This document shows positions 16,164 through 26,252 of a stretch of 64,000 nucleotides of DNA, piece by piece. The stretch's first letter is position 1. Each line of letters opens with the position of its first letter. The position numbers were made by a program, and so were the translations under genes. Below the pieces are notes generated by a model that worked only from the letters and a program-made list of their open reading frames with translations, searched no databases and had not been told where the DNA came from. The stretch covers positions 748,904 to 812,903 of the forward strand of contig NZ_CP132360.1 of assembly GCF_030758955.1 (NCBI RefSeq). Reading direction: 5' to 3'. This DNA comes from Agrococcus beijingensis. GTDB taxonomy: Bacteria > Actinomycetota > Actinomycetes > Actinomycetales > Microbacteriaceae.

Positions 16164-17480
16164 GTGCTCACCGCGCCCCGCACCCACGCCGAGGATCTGG
16201 CCGACTTCGTCGAGGCCTCCCCCTCGAGCTACCACGCGGCGGCCGAGGTGGCCCGCCGCCTCGAGGGCGCCGGCTTCACGGCACTGCATGAGGCGGATGC
16301 GTGGCCCGAGCAGGCGGGCAGGTACCTGGTGGTGCGCGACGGCGCCGCGATCGCCTGGGTCGTGCCGCCGACCGCCACCGCCACCACGCCGGTGCGCGTG
16401 TTCGGCGCCCACACCGACTCCCCCGGATTCAAGCTCAAGCCGCAGCCGACCACCGGCCGGCTCGGCTGGCTGCAGGCGGGCGTCGAGGTCTACGGCGGGC
16501 CGCTGCTGAACTCGTGGCTCGACCGCGAGCTGCGCCTCGCCGGCCGGCTCGTGCTCGACGACGGCACCGAGGTGCTCGCCGACTCCGGCCCGCTGCTGCG
16601 CCTGCCGCAGCTCGCGATCCACCTCGACCGCACCGCCAACGAGGGGCTCACGCTCGACCGCCAGGCGCACACGCAGCCGGTGTGGGGGCTTGGCGCACCC
16701 GAGTCGGCCGATCTGCTCGCCGAGCTGGCCGCATCCGCCACCGACTCCGACGGCGGCAGCGCGCCGGTCGATGCCGCGCGCATCCGCGGCTACGACCTGA
16801 CCACCGCCGACGCCGCGCGCGGCACGGTGTTCGGCAAGGACGACGCGTTCTTCGCCGCCGGACGCCTCGACGACCTCGCGAGCGTGCACGCGGGCGTCGT
16901 CGCGATGGCCGCGTTGGGCGCAGGGTCCGAGGGCCACGACTTCGAGGGCGACCACATCCCCGTGCTGGCCGTGTTCGACCACGAGGAGATCGGCTCGGAG
17001 ACCCGCTCGGGCGCCGCAGGCCCGTTCCTCGAGGACGTGCTCGAGCGCATCGGCCTCGCCCTCGGCGCCGACCGGGCAGAGCGGATGCGTGCGCTCGCGT
17101 CATCGTGGTGCGTCTCGAGCGACGTCGGTCACTCGGTGCACCCGAACTACGCCGAGAAGCACGACCCGGTCGTGCGGCCGCTGCTCGGCGCCGGACCGAT
17201 CCTGAAGATCAACGCCAACCAGCGCTACGCCACCGACGGCGTCGGCGCCGCCGCGTGGAGCGCGTGGTGCGAGGCGGCCGGCGTGCGCAGCCAGGAGTTC
17301 GTCTCGAACAACGCGGTGCCGTGCGGCTCGACGATCGGGCCGATCACGGCGACGCGGCTCGGCATCCGCACGGTCGACGTGGGCATCCCGATCCTGTCGA
17401 TGCACTCGGCGCGCGAGCTGGCGGGCGTCAGCGATCTGTTCGACCTGTCGCGCGTCGCGGAGGCCTTCTTCCGCGGCTGA
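16164..17480 (+). CDS. apeB: M18 family aspartyl aminopeptidase
   Basis: This 438-residue dinuclear-zinc aminopeptidase releases N-terminal acidic residues from peptides in the cytoplasm. FGAHTDSPGFKLKP (metal ligand His83), FAAGRLDDLASV (bridging Asp), FDHEEIGS (catalytic and ligand Glu) and the late SMHSARE (last ligand His) are all present, so the enzyme should be active. Length is normal for the family. It starts at GTG 16164 behind CTGGAGA. TACGAT at 16131-16136 is a possible -10. It converges with 17483-18052, leaving only 2 bp between stops. Confidence 0.93.
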   Translation: MLTAPRTHAEDLADFVEASPSSYHAAAEVARRLEGAGFTALHEADAWPEQAGRYLVVRDGAAIAWVVPPTATATTPVRVFGAHTDSPGFKLKPQPTTGRLGWLQAGVEVYGGPLLNSWLDRELRLAGRLVLDDGTEVLADSGPLLRLPQLAIHLDRTANEGLTLDRQAHTQPVWGLGAPESADLLAELAASATDSDGGSAPVDAARIRGYDLTTADAARGTVFGKDDAFFAAGRLDDLASVHAGVVAMAALGAGSEGHDFEGDHIPVLAVFDHEEIGSETRSGAAGPFLEDVLERIGLALGADRAERMRALASSWCVSSDVGHSVHPNYAEKHDPVVRPLLGAGPILKINANQRYATDGVGAAAWSAWCEAAGVRSQEFVSNNAVPCGSTIGPITATRLGIRTVDVGIPILSMHSARELAGVSDLFDLSRVAEAFFRG

Positions 17481-17482
17481 CG

Positions 17483-18052
17483 TCAGCCCGCCCCCGGCGG
17501 CCCGTCGAGCACCGTCGGCACGTACTCCAGCAGCTGCAGCCCGCCCTCGAAGGTGCGCGACTGCACGAGCTCGAGCCGCACGTCCGGGTAGCCCTCGAAG
17601 ATGCCGTCCTGGCCGGTGGCTCCGGTGATCACCGGGAACACCACGAGCCGCAAGCGGTCGACGAGTCCCGCTTCGAGCAGCGATCGGCAGAGCGAGATGC
17701 TGCCGAGCGTGCGCAGCGGCCGATCGCCCGACTGCTTCATCGCGCGCACCGCCTCGACCGCATCCGTCGTCACGAGCTTCGAGTTCGGCCACTCCAGCGG
17801 CTCGCTGAGCGTCGACGAGAACACCACCTTCGGCATCGCGCTCAGCTCGTCGACGCCCTCCTCGCCCGACTGCGCGAACGCCCACATGAGGCGGTAGGTG
17901 CTCGCGCCCATCAGGATCGGATGGTCGATCTCGGGCAGCTCGCCGAGCCACCGCAGGTACTCGTCGCTCTGCATGCCCCACCAGCCGGGCCAGCCCTCGG
18001 CGGCGCCGTAGCCGTCGAGCGAGCAGATGAAGTCGACGGTCAGCGGCTGCAT
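17483..18052 (-). CDS. Dihydrofolate reductase-like (RibD C-terminal) protein
   Basis: This 189-residue RibD-C family protein has FICSLDGYGA near the N-terminus, HPILMGASTYRLM in the middle and RTLGSISLCRSLLEAGLVDRL plus LVVFPVITGATG at the NADPH-binding end. It is only distantly similar to 14644-15219, so the two are not a recent duplication. The substrate is unknown. Upstream, an AT-rich patch (GAAAATAAG, 18110-18118) stands out in this GC-rich DNA and may be part of its promoter. Confidence 0.88.
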   Translation of the reverse strand: MQPLTVDFICSLDGYGAAEGWPGWWGMQSDEYLRWLGELPEIDHPILMGASTYRLMWAFAQSGEEGVDELSAMPKVVFSSTLSEPLEWPNSKLVTTDAVEAVRAMKQSGDRPLRTLGSISLCRSLLEAGLVDRLRLVVFPVITGATGQDGIFEGYPDVRLELVQSRTFEGGLQLLEYVPTVLDGPPGAG

Positions 18053-18226
18053 GCGCGCTCCTCTCGACGCCCGGGCGGCGCCGGTGCCGGCGCGCTCCGG
18101 TCGCCCCCGAAAATAAGACGGGCGGATGCGGTGCGCAAGCCCCCGACGTCGGCCCGGCGTCGCGCGCGCCCCGCTGAGCGAAGCGCTGAGCGATCCGCCG
18201 ACCGAGAGGCAGCGCGGCGCCCGGCA

Positions 18227-18246
18227 GGTAGCCGCAGGCCGCTACC
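18227..18246 (-). terminator. Short hairpin after the AlkD-like gene
   Basis: GGTAGC (18227-18232) pairs with GCTACC (18241-18246), about 45 bp beyond the leftward gene ending at 18290. GCTACCGCTCGG also occurs twice here as a direct repeat (18241-18252 and 18260-18271). It is a weak terminator candidate. Confidence 0.35.
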
Positions 18247-18289
18247 GCTCGGGCGGACGGCTACCGCTCGGCGAAGTCGCGGCCGGCGA

Positions 18290-18970
18290 TCAGCTGCCGG
18301 CGGCCGCGAGCTCCTGCCGACGCACGATCTCGTTGATCCAGGCGGGGGCGAAGGGCGACGTGCAGTTGGGCGGCGTCGGGTAGTCCTTCAGCACCTCGAG
18401 CCGCTCGCCGATCGCGAGCGCGCGGGCGCGCAGCGCCGGATGCGAGATGCCGATCTGCGCGAGGCAGTGGTTCATCGCCCACTGCTTGCGCTCCGGCGCA
18501 TCCACCAGCTCGGCCTCGATCAGGTCGAGCAGGCCTGGCAGGTCGAGCCCGTCGGGCCGCTTCGCGACCCTGTCGATCGTGAGCGCCCATCCGGCACTGG
18601 CGACCACCGCATCCGCGTCGTCGAACCAGCGCAGGCGCAGCGCCTCGGCGTGCGGCGACTTCTTCACCACGTAGTTGACGAGCCAGTCGTGCACCTTCGG
18701 CGCGCGCGACTCGCGGAGCATCGCGTCGAGCTCGGCCTCCGAGAACGCCTTCGGCCGGCAGATGAGCAGCGCGAGCAGTCGCGCGGCCGTCTCGTCGGTC
18801 GCCCACAGCTCGAGCGCCAGCTCGTGCTGCGCCTTCAGCCGCTTCGCGATGGCGCGCAGCTTGCCGAGGTTGACGCCGTGGTCGTCGCCGTTGCGCTCGT
18901 TCACCTCGCGCGCTCGGGGATCGTCGAGCGCGGCCAGCTCGGCCAGCAGCTCGGGCACCGTGTCGGTCAT
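18290..18970 (-). CDS. AlkD-like HEAT-repeat DNA alkylation repair protein
   Basis: This 226-residue all-helical protein resembles AlkD-type DNA glycosylases, which remove positively charged alkyl adducts by clamping DNA with HEAT-like repeats. Features include LGKLRAIAKRLK near residue 35, LWATDETAARLLALLI, VHDWLVNYVVKKSPHAE and RKQWAMNHCLAQIGI. I chose ATG 18970 over ATG 18985 because the bases between them are a perfect ribosome binding site (GGAGGTGAT) six bases from 18970. It follows the DUF1016 gene in the same direction with a 22-bp gap. Confidence 0.8.
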   Translation of the reverse strand: MTDTVPELLAELAALDDPRAREVNERNGDDHGVNLGKLRAIAKRLKAQHELALELWATDETAARLLALLICRPKAFSEAELDAMLRESRAPKVHDWLVNYVVKKSPHAEALRLRWFDDADAVVASAGWALTIDRVAKRPDGLDLPGLLDLIEAELVDAPERKQWAMNHCLAQIGISHPALRARALAIGERLEVLKDYPTPPNCTSPFAPAWINEIVRRQELAAAGS

Positions 18971-18992
18971 CCCGATCACCTCCATGCTCAGC

Positions 18993-20048
18993 CTACGAGT
19001 CGCTGCTCAATTTCTTCTCGGGCCGGCGCTCCAGTCCGTCGAGCGCATGCGCGATGCGGTCCGCGTCCGGCAAGGCTGCCTGCTCAGCGGCGGGCAGTGT
19101 GTCGTAGGTGTAGGACGACACCGCGAGCGCACCCGACGCAGAGCTCAAGGAGTATCGGACTACCGCTTCGTTCTTGTCAGAGCACAGGAGGATGCCCACG
19201 GTCGGCGCGTGCTGGGGAAGTCGCATGAGGTCGTCGACCACCGCCACATAGAAGCCGAGTTGACCGATGTACTCCGGTTTGAACCTGCCCGCCTTCAGCT
19301 CGAACACCACGTACCGGAGCTGCTCGGTGTGGAAGAAGATCAGATCGACATAGAAGTCGTCGCCATCGATCTCCAGGTGCTTCTGCCGGTCGACGAAAGC
19401 CCATCCCGGCCCCAACTCGCGGAGCACCTCGACGAGCCGATCCATCATCGCTTGCTCGAGCTCGCGTTCCGCGGCGTCTGCTCGTAGTCCGAGGAAGTCG
19501 AAGACGTAGGGATCCTTGGAGAGCGCTTGGGCGAGCCGAGCGTCGGGCGCGTCGAGGTGGTCAGCGAAGCTGCTGGGCGCTGCGCCCACCCGCTGCTTCA
19601 GCTGACCCATGATGCTGTGCTCGAGCACAGCACGCGACCAGCCCTCCTCGGCCGCACGTGCCGCATACCAATCGCGCTCGTCCCGAGAGTCGAGCTTGCC
19701 CAGCAGCAGAGTGATGTGGCCCCATGGAAGTTGTGCAACAGGCTGTTGCACAATCGAGGAGCCATCGCTCCACTCCGCGGCGAAGCCGCGCATGTACATA
19801 AGGTTGCGGCGTGACAGGCCCGTCATCTCAGGAAACTCACGTCGCAGATCGTGAGCCAGCCGGTCCACGACCTTGGCGCCCCACCCGGCGGCTTCCTGCT
19901 GATCCAGGATCGTGCGGCCGATGTGCCAGTACAGACTGATCAGCTCGGCGTTCACCGAACGGCGGGCACGCATCTGCGCAGAGCGCACCCTGCGCTTGAG
20001 ATCCGCCAATACCTTGTCGTACCGCGGAGGAAGCTCGACGGTGCTCAT
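18993..20048 (-). CDS. DUF1016 / YhcG-type PDDEXK nuclease
   Basis: This 351-residue protein has the two-part YhcG layout: a helical N-terminal DUF1016_N region (ELISLYWHIGRTILDQQ, GLSRRNLMYMRGFAAEW, LPWGHITLLLGKLDSRDERD), and a C-terminal PDDEXK domain with DFYVDLIFFH, YVVFELKAGRFKPEYIGQL and VGILLCSDKNE, giving the D...E-x-K catalytic set. Family members are linked to DNA recombination or phage defence, but their biochemistry is unsettled. Codon use is visibly less GC-rich than its neighbours (for example around 19140-19200), which suggests acquisition. No restriction or toxin partner is adjacent. Confidence 0.9.
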   Translation of the reverse strand: MSTVELPPRYDKVLADLKRRVRSAQMRARRSVNAELISLYWHIGRTILDQQEAAGWGAKVVDRLAHDLRREFPEMTGLSRRNLMYMRGFAAEWSDGSSIVQQPVAQLPWGHITLLLGKLDSRDERDWYAARAAEEGWSRAVLEHSIMGQLKQRVGAAPSSFADHLDAPDARLAQALSKDPYVFDFLGLRADAAERELEQAMMDRLVEVLRELGPGWAFVDRQKHLEIDGDDFYVDLIFFHTEQLRYVVFELKAGRFKPEYIGQLGFYVAVVDDLMRLPQHAPTVGILLCSDKNEAVVRYSLSSASGALAVSSYTYDTLPAAEQAALPDADRIAHALDGLERRPEKKLSSDS

Positions 20049-20113
20049 GGCTGGAAGCTAGCGCCGGCCACCGACATGCGGGAGCGCGACGCCGGTCGCA
20101 TGGGGACGCGCCC

Positions 20114-21616
20114 TCACTCGTCGCCCAGCTGCCCCGTCATCCGATCCCGCATCGAGACCGACGCGTCGTTCAGCCCCACGAGCGACACCGCCTTCCCGAG
20201 CCGCGCGTACTTCGTCTCGATGGCGTCGAGGGCGGCGACGGTCGAGGCGTCCCAGATGTGCGAGCGCGACAGGTCGATCACGACCGACGAAGGGTCGTCG
20301 GCATACGCGAACTGGGTCGTCAGGTCGTTCGACGAGGCGAAGAACAGCTCGCCCTCCACGCTGTAGTGCGCCACCCCATCCGCCACCGAACGGCGCACCG
20401 ACTGGAAGTGCGCCACCCGCCGCGCGAACAGCACCATCGCCACCACCGTGCCGACGATCACGCCGATCGCGAGGTTGTGCGTGATCACGACGACCACGAC
20501 GGTCGCGACCATCACGAGCGTCTCAGAGAGCGGCATCCGCTTGAGCGTCGAGGGGCGGATGCTGTGCCAGTCGAACGTCGACACGACCACCATGATCATC
20601 ACGGCCACGAGCGCCGCCATGGGGATGAGCGCCACGACGTCGCCGAGCACCACGACCAGCAGCAGCACGAAGACGCCGGCGAGGAAGGTGGAGACGCGCG
20701 AGCGGGCACCCGAGACCTTCACGTTGATCATCGTCTGGCCGATGACGGCGCAGCCGCCCATGCCGCCGAGGAGGCCCGAGGCGAGGTTGGCGACGCCCTG
20801 GCCCCACGACTCGCGGGTCTTGTTCGAGCGGGTGTCGGTGATGTCGTCGACGAGCTTCGCGGTGAGCAGCGACTCCATGAGGCCGACGAGCGCCATCGCG
20901 AAGGCGGTCGGGCCGATGATGCCGAGCGTCTCGAGCGTGAGCGGCACCTGCGGCACGAAGAGCTCGGGCAGCGAGCGCGGCAGGGCGCCCTGGTCGCCGA
21001 CGTTCGGCACATCCCAGGCGAACACGAGCACGGCGGCGGTGAGCAGCACGACCGCGATGAGCGCCGCCGGCACGACCTGCTGCACCCGCGGCAGCAGCAC
21101 GATCACCAGCACGCCGACCGCGACCAGCGGGTAGACGAGCCACGGCACCCCGAAGAGGTGCGGCAGCTGCGCGAGCAGCACCAGGATCGCGAGCGCGTTC
21201 ACGAACCCGACCATCACGCTGCGCGGGATGAACCGCATCAGCCGCGCGACGCCCGCGAGCGCCAGCACGATCTGCATGACGCCGGCGAGCAGCACCGTGG
21301 CGATCAAGTAGTCGAACCCGTGCTCGCGCATGATCGGCGCGATCACCAGCGCGACGGCGCCGGTGGCGGCCGAGATCATCGCGGGCCGCCCGCCGACGAG
21401 CGCGATCGTGACGGCCATCACGAAGCTCGAGAACAGCCCCACGGCCGGGTCGACGCCGGCGATGATCGAGAACGAGATCGCCTCGGGAATGAGGGCGAGC
21501 GCCACCACGAGCCCGGCGAGCGCCTCGCGCGTGAGCAGCCTCGGGCTCTTCAGCACGGCGACGACGGATGGGTCGTCGCGGTACCGCTCACGCGGCGGGG
21601 CGGCGTCGATGGCCAT
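20114..21616 (-). CDS. SulP-family anion transporter with STAS domain
   Basis: This 500-residue SLC26/SulP transporter probably moves an inorganic anion such as sulfate or bicarbonate across the plasma membrane. The transmembrane core of 10-14 helices includes VALALIPEAISFSIIAGVDP and GLLGGMGGCAVIGQTMINV. A C-terminal STAS domain (about 400-490) has SVVIDLSRSHIWDASTVAALD. I chose ATG 21616 because AGAGGAG lies just upstream; the frame is open for 16 more codons. It is downstream of the permease gene by 67 bp and may share its transcript. Confidence 0.92.
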   Translation of the reverse strand: MAIDAAPPRERYRDDPSVVAVLKSPRLLTREALAGLVVALALIPEAISFSIIAGVDPAVGLFSSFVMAVTIALVGGRPAMISAATGAVALVIAPIMREHGFDYLIATVLLAGVMQIVLALAGVARLMRFIPRSVMVGFVNALAILVLLAQLPHLFGVPWLVYPLVAVGVLVIVLLPRVQQVVPAALIAVVLLTAAVLVFAWDVPNVGDQGALPRSLPELFVPQVPLTLETLGIIGPTAFAMALVGLMESLLTAKLVDDITDTRSNKTRESWGQGVANLASGLLGGMGGCAVIGQTMINVKVSGARSRVSTFLAGVFVLLLVVVLGDVVALIPMAALVAVMIMVVVSTFDWHSIRPSTLKRMPLSETLVMVATVVVVVITHNLAIGVIVGTVVAMVLFARRVAHFQSVRRSVADGVAHYSVEGELFFASSNDLTTQFAYADDPSSVVIDLSRSHIWDASTVAALDAIETKYARLGKAVSLVGLNDASVSMRDRMTGQLGDE

Positions 21617-21683
21617 GGGACTCCTCTGGGCCGCGGCGGGCGGCGTGGAAGGGGGAGAGCGCATCCGCCCTCCCCCGATCCTG

Positions 21684-23171
21684 TCAGCCGACCGGTGCCG
21701 GCTCGAACTCGACCTCGCCCGCCGACCGCGCCCGCCGCAGGTTGCGGCGCACGATCGGCCAGAAGATCGCCAGCGCGCCAGCGGCGATGAAGCTCGTGAG
21801 CACCTGGGCGCGACCGCCCTCGGTGCCGAGCATGATCACGACGATGCCGATGGCAGCGGCGATGAGCACGATGTTCAGCACCGGGAAGAGCCACACCTTG
21901 AGCTTCAGGTCGGCCTGCTCCTCGGGCGTCATCTTCACGCGCAGGCGCCACTGGGTGACGGCGATGAAGACGAAGACGAAGAGGGCCACGAGGCCGGTGG
22001 AGTTCATGATGAACTCGTAGATGCCCGAGCTCGGCGCGATGAAGTTGACGAGCGTGGCGACGAGTCCGCCGGCGGTCGAGGCGAGCACGGCCGCGACCGG
22101 CACGCCGCGCTTCGAGCGCTTCGACATGATCGCGGGGGCGAGCTTCTGCTCCGACAGGGCCGCGAACATCCGCGATGCCGAGTAGGTGCCCGAGTTCAGC
22201 ACCGAGATGACCGCGGTGAAGATGACGAGGGTCATGATCTCCTCGGCGAACGGGATGCCGAGGAGGCCGAACACGTAGGCGAACGGCGGGATCTCGTCGG
22301 GCGTGGGCAGCTGGTCCCACGGCACGACCATGACGATCACGAGCACCGCGCCGACGTAGAAGAGCATCACGCGCCAGATGACGGTGTTCGCCGCCTGGCG
22401 GATGCCCTTGGCCGGGTCCTCCGACTCGGCGGCGGCCATGACGGCGATCTCGGCGCCGAAGTAGGCGAAGAGCACGAGCGCGATCGATGAGACGACCACG
22501 CCGAAGCCGTTGGGCATGAAGCCGCCGTGCTGCCAGAGGTTGGCGACCGACAGGGTCGAGTCGGGCCAGAGGCCGAACGCGAACAGCAGACCGGCGCCGA
22601 GGAAGACGACGATCGCGACGACCTTGATGCTCGCGAGCCAGAACTCCGTCTCGCCGAACGCGCGCAGCGAGATCAGGTTGGTCGTGACGAAGATCGCGAG
22701 GAGGATCAGCGAGCCGGCCCAGGCGGGCAGCGCCGGGAACCAGGCGTTCAGCATGCCGCCGCCGACGACCGCCTCGTAGGCGATGACGCCGACCCAGAAG
22801 TACCAGTAGAGCCAGCCGACGATGTAGGCGGCCCAGTCGCCGAGGCCGACGCGGGCGTACTCCATGAACGAGCCGACGGCCGGGCGCACGGCGGCCATCT
22901 CGCCGAGCATGCGCATGGCGAGGAAGACGATGAGGCCGCCGCCGAGGTACGACAGGATCGACGCGGGGCCGGCGGCGAGGATCACGTTCGCCGAGCCGAC
23001 GAACAGGCTCGCGCCGATGATGCCGCCGAGGGCGATCATCGTGACGTGGCGCGACTTGAGCTTCTTGCTCGTGGGGCCGTCGTCGACGGCGATGGCGGAT
23101 GCGTCCGCCGGCGAGGCGAGCACGTCGCGTTCCGCGATCGGCTGCGGGTTGGAGTGGGAGTCAGTGGCCAC
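21684..23171 (-). CDS. APC-superfamily amino acid permease
   Basis: This 495-residue amino acid:proton symporter has 12 predicted helices. MIALGGIIGASLFVGSANVI forms the helix-1 GGxIGxxLF signature of the AAT group, with helix 8-region YSASRMFAALSEQKLAP and helix 6 SSIALVLFAYFGAEIA. It is closest in feel to GABA, aromatic or proline permeases; the substrate cannot be read from sequence. It starts at GTG 23171 with AGGAAGG upstream. The first ~45 residues are cytoplasmic and polar. Confidence 0.9.
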   Translation of the reverse strand: MATDSHSNPQPIAERDVLASPADASAIAVDDGPTSKKLKSRHVTMIALGGIIGASLFVGSANVILAAGPASILSYLGGGLIVFLAMRMLGEMAAVRPAVGSFMEYARVGLGDWAAYIVGWLYWYFWVGVIAYEAVVGGGMLNAWFPALPAWAGSLILLAIFVTTNLISLRAFGETEFWLASIKVVAIVVFLGAGLLFAFGLWPDSTLSVANLWQHGGFMPNGFGVVVSSIALVLFAYFGAEIAVMAAAESEDPAKGIRQAANTVIWRVMLFYVGAVLVIVMVVPWDQLPTPDEIPPFAYVFGLLGIPFAEEIMTLVIFTAVISVLNSGTYSASRMFAALSEQKLAPAIMSKRSKRGVPVAAVLASTAGGLVATLVNFIAPSSGIYEFIMNSTGLVALFVFVFIAVTQWRLRVKMTPEEQADLKLKVWLFPVLNIVLIAAAIGIVVIMLGTEGGRAQVLTSFIAAGALAIFWPIVRRNLRRARSAGEVEFEPAPVG

Positions 23172-23426
23172 GGAGGCGCCTTCCTGGTCGGTTCGCGCGC
23201 CGGCCCGAGAGCCGAAACACCGTCCTACTGTACTTATCTGACTTCGCGCGCCGCGCATCCGCCCTGTCGTGCCTGCGAAGGCGGCAGTGGCACCGGCGCT
23301 CTGTTACCGCCCGTGACACGGCCGAGCGCGGCCGTCGATGCCCGCTCGCTACCTGTGCCGCACAGCATGCAGAGCGGATGAGAGACCTGGCTCGTCGACG
23401 TCGCAGCAACCCGCGCAACCGCACGG

Positions 23427-24869
23427 GTGCTCCGGCCAGGACCGATGGAGAACCCGAATCGGCGACTGGCCCCGGCCGGCATCGACCGAGCCCGCCGGAC
23501 ATGCCCTAGGCATGCCCGGCAGCGGCGATCCTCGGTGCCACCGAGAGGACCACCGACGACCACGACAGAGCTCGCCCCGCCGCCCGGCGATCCGGCACCG
23601 CCGCGGCAGCCGCGCGTCGCGGGCTCGCTGCTCGGCAAGCGCCGGGTGCTCGCCTCCGCCTTCGTCGGCACCACCATCGAGTGGTACGACTTCTTCCTCT
23701 ACGGCACCGCGTCCGCCCTGATCTTCAGCACCCAGTTCTTCCCCCAGGCGAGCCCGCTGGCCGGTACGGTCGCGTCGTTCGCGACGCTGGCGGTCGGCAT
23801 CGTGGTGCGGCCGCTCGGCGGCATCATCGCCGGCCACCTGGGCGACCGCATCGGCCGCAAGTCGCTGCTGGTCGCCTCCCTGCTGCTCATGGGGTGGCGA
23901 CGACGATCATCGGCCTGCTGCCCAAGTTCGCCCAGATCGGCTGGTGGGCGGTCGTCGGGCTGATCGTGCTGCGGCTGTTGCAGGGTCTCTCGGCCGGCGC
24001 CGAGCGGGGCGGCTCGGCGCTGCTGAGCGTCGAGCACTCCCCCGCCCGCCACCGCGGACTCTTCCGCTCGTTCACGCAGGTGGGCTCCTCGGCCGGCATG
24101 CTGCTGGCCACCGGCGCCTTCTTCCTCGTGCAGCACCTGCTGACCGCTGAGCAGTTCGCGGACTTCGGCTGGCGGATCCCGTTCCTCGCCTCGGCCGCGC
24201 TCGTCGTGGTGGGCCTGTGGATCCGGCTGGGCGTCGAGGACACCGCCGAGTTCACCGACCACCGCGCCACCGGCGCCGTGCCGCGCGCGCCGCTCGCGGT
24301 GCTGCTGCGCCACCACTGGCGGCCGGTGCTGGTGACGATCGGCCTGCGCCTGGGGCAGAACGCGGCGGAGGGTCTCGATCGCCGGCTACGCCGCGACCGG
24401 CGTCTTCGGCTGGGTGAGTTCGCGTTCCTCGACGCCGGACCGCTCTCGCTGCTGCCGCTGCTGCTCATCGTCGGCATCAACCTCGCGCATGAGTCCGTGT
24501 ACGGCCCGCAGCCGGCGTGGTTCGCCGAGCAGTTCCCCGTGCACGTGCGCTACTCGGGCGTCAGCTTCGGCTACCAGGTCGGCTCGGTGCTCGGCGGCGG
24601 CCTCATGCCGATGATCGCCGCGCTGCTGCTCGCCGCCGGCGGCGGCACGCCGTGGTTGATCGCCGGCTGCCTGTCGGTGCTCGCCGCATCTCCATCGTCG
24701 CGGCCCTGCTCGCCAAGGATCCCGCGCGCGACCGTCGCGGCACCGAGCTGGGCGACCTGCATGACGCGACCCGGCCCATCCGCCCCGATGCCGAGCCGGC
24801 CGACGCCGCGCTCGTCACCGTCGCCGCCACCAACGCCAACGCCACCGCCAACGAGAGGACCACCCGATG
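23427..24869 (+). pseudogene. MHS-type MFS transporter, frameshifted remnant
   Basis: These are remains of a metabolite:H+ symporter (MHS family). The start is intact as far as VLASAFVGTTIEWYDFFLYG and GHLGDRIGRKSLLVASLLLMG, then the frame shifts near 23892. The middle (VATTIIGLLPKFAQIGWWAV, LRLLQGLSAGAERGGSALL) continues in another frame. Near 24375 a further shift and a deletion remove roughly helices 7-9: the GYAATGVFGW piece is in a third frame and is followed at once by the late GPQPAWFAEQFPVHVRYSG motif. A third shift near 24690 precedes the C-terminus. It is not functional. It was followed directly by the monooxygenase at 24867, now also broken. Confidence 0.85.
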
Positions 24870-26252
24870 ACCCGCCCCTGCTGCTGAGCGCCTTTGACAT
24901 GCTCGTGCCCGCGCACCAGTCCTCCGGGCTTTGGCGCCACCCGGAGTCGCAGGCGACCCGCTTCGATCGGCTCGACTACTGGACGACACTCGCGCGCACG
25001 CTCGAGGAGGGCGGCTTCTTGTCGCTGTTCCTCGCCGACATCCCGGGCGTCTACGACGTAGACGGCGACGGCATCGAGGCGGCCGCGCGCGGCGGCGTGC
25101 AGTACCCGGTGCTCGACCCGCTGGTGGCGGTGCCCGCGATGGCGGCCGTCACCGAGCGGCTCGGCTTCGGCGTGACGGCCTCCGTGACCTACGAGTCGCC
25201 CTACCTGCTGGCGCGCACGCTCACGACGCTCGACCACTTCACCGGCGGGCGGGTGGCATGGAACACCGTCACCTCCTATCACGATTCGGCGGCGCGCAAC
25301 CTCGGCTACGAGCGGCAGCTGCCGCACGACCTGCGCTACGACCGCGCCGACGAGTACATGGAGGTCATGTACAAGCTGTTCGACGGCTCGTTCGAGCCGG
25401 GCGCGGTTGTGGACGACAAGGCGGCCGGCGTCTACCTCGACCCCGAGCGCGTGCACCCGGTGGAGCATGCCGGCGAGTGGTTCCAGGTGCCGGGCTACGC
25501 CCTCGCGCACCCGGGGCCGCAGGGAACGCCGTTCCTCTTCCAGGCAGGCGCCTCGAAGCGCGGGCAGGAGTTCTCGCTCGACCACGCCGAGGCGATCTTC
25601 TTCTCGGGCTCGACGCCGCAGCTCGTGCGCCGCTGGGTCGACGGCGTGCGGCAGGGGCTCGTGGAGCGGGGAAGGGCGGCGGATGCGGTGCGCATCCTCT
25701 CGATCGCGACGGTCGTCGTCGCCGACACGGATGAGGAGGCCGAGGCGCGGCTGGCCGCCTACCGGGAGCACGTCGACGTCGAGGGCGCGCGCGCTCTTCG
25801 GCGGGTGGACCGGCGTCGACCTCTCGGGGATGACCGGGATGCGAACCCTCGAGCACGTGCAGACCGAGGCCAACCACTCGGCGCTCGCGTCGTTCACGAC
25901 GCTCTCGCCGGATCGCGTCTGGACGGTGCGCGACCTCGCCGAGTTCGTGGCGATCGGCGGGCGCGGCCCGGTGATCGTCGGCTCGCCGGCGACCGTCGTC
26001 GACGAGCTGGAGCGCTGGCGCGACGAGGCCGGCGTCGATGGCTTCAACATCTCGGCGGCCGTGAGGCCGGCCGACTTCGAGCGCTTCGCCGCGCTCGTGA
26101 CGCCCGAGCTGCGGCATCGCGGCCTGCTGCCGGAGGCCGGCGACGAGCCGGTCGGGCTCACCCTGCGCGAGGCGTTCACCGGGGCCGGCCCGCAGCTGCC
26201 GGCTGTCCACAATGGCGCCGGGTACCGGCGCGAGGCGGCGCTGGCCGAGTAG
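24867..26252 (+). pseudogene. LLM-class flavin monooxygenase (NtaA/SnaA/DszA), frameshifted
   Basis: This was a ~450-residue FMNH2-dependent monooxygenase of the nitrilotriacetate/dibenzothiophene-sulfone type. The original ATG at 24867 runs into a stop after six codons. One missing base near 24877 restores the frame to LLLSAFDMLVPAHQSSGLWR and the long core (RVAWNTVTSYHDSAARNLGY, FLFQAGASKRGQEF). A 2-base loss near 25788 shifts again before LFGGWTGVDLSGMTG. The C-terminal end is intact to the TAG at 26250. The last ~145 bp plus ~55 bp of flank are repeated at 42014-42214. Confidence 0.88.

Noticed and set aside
24898..25800. Shortened LLM monooxygenase as a working gene from an internal ATG
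   Set aside because: The missing C-terminal part carries conserved family sequence in another frame, so the product would be incomplete.
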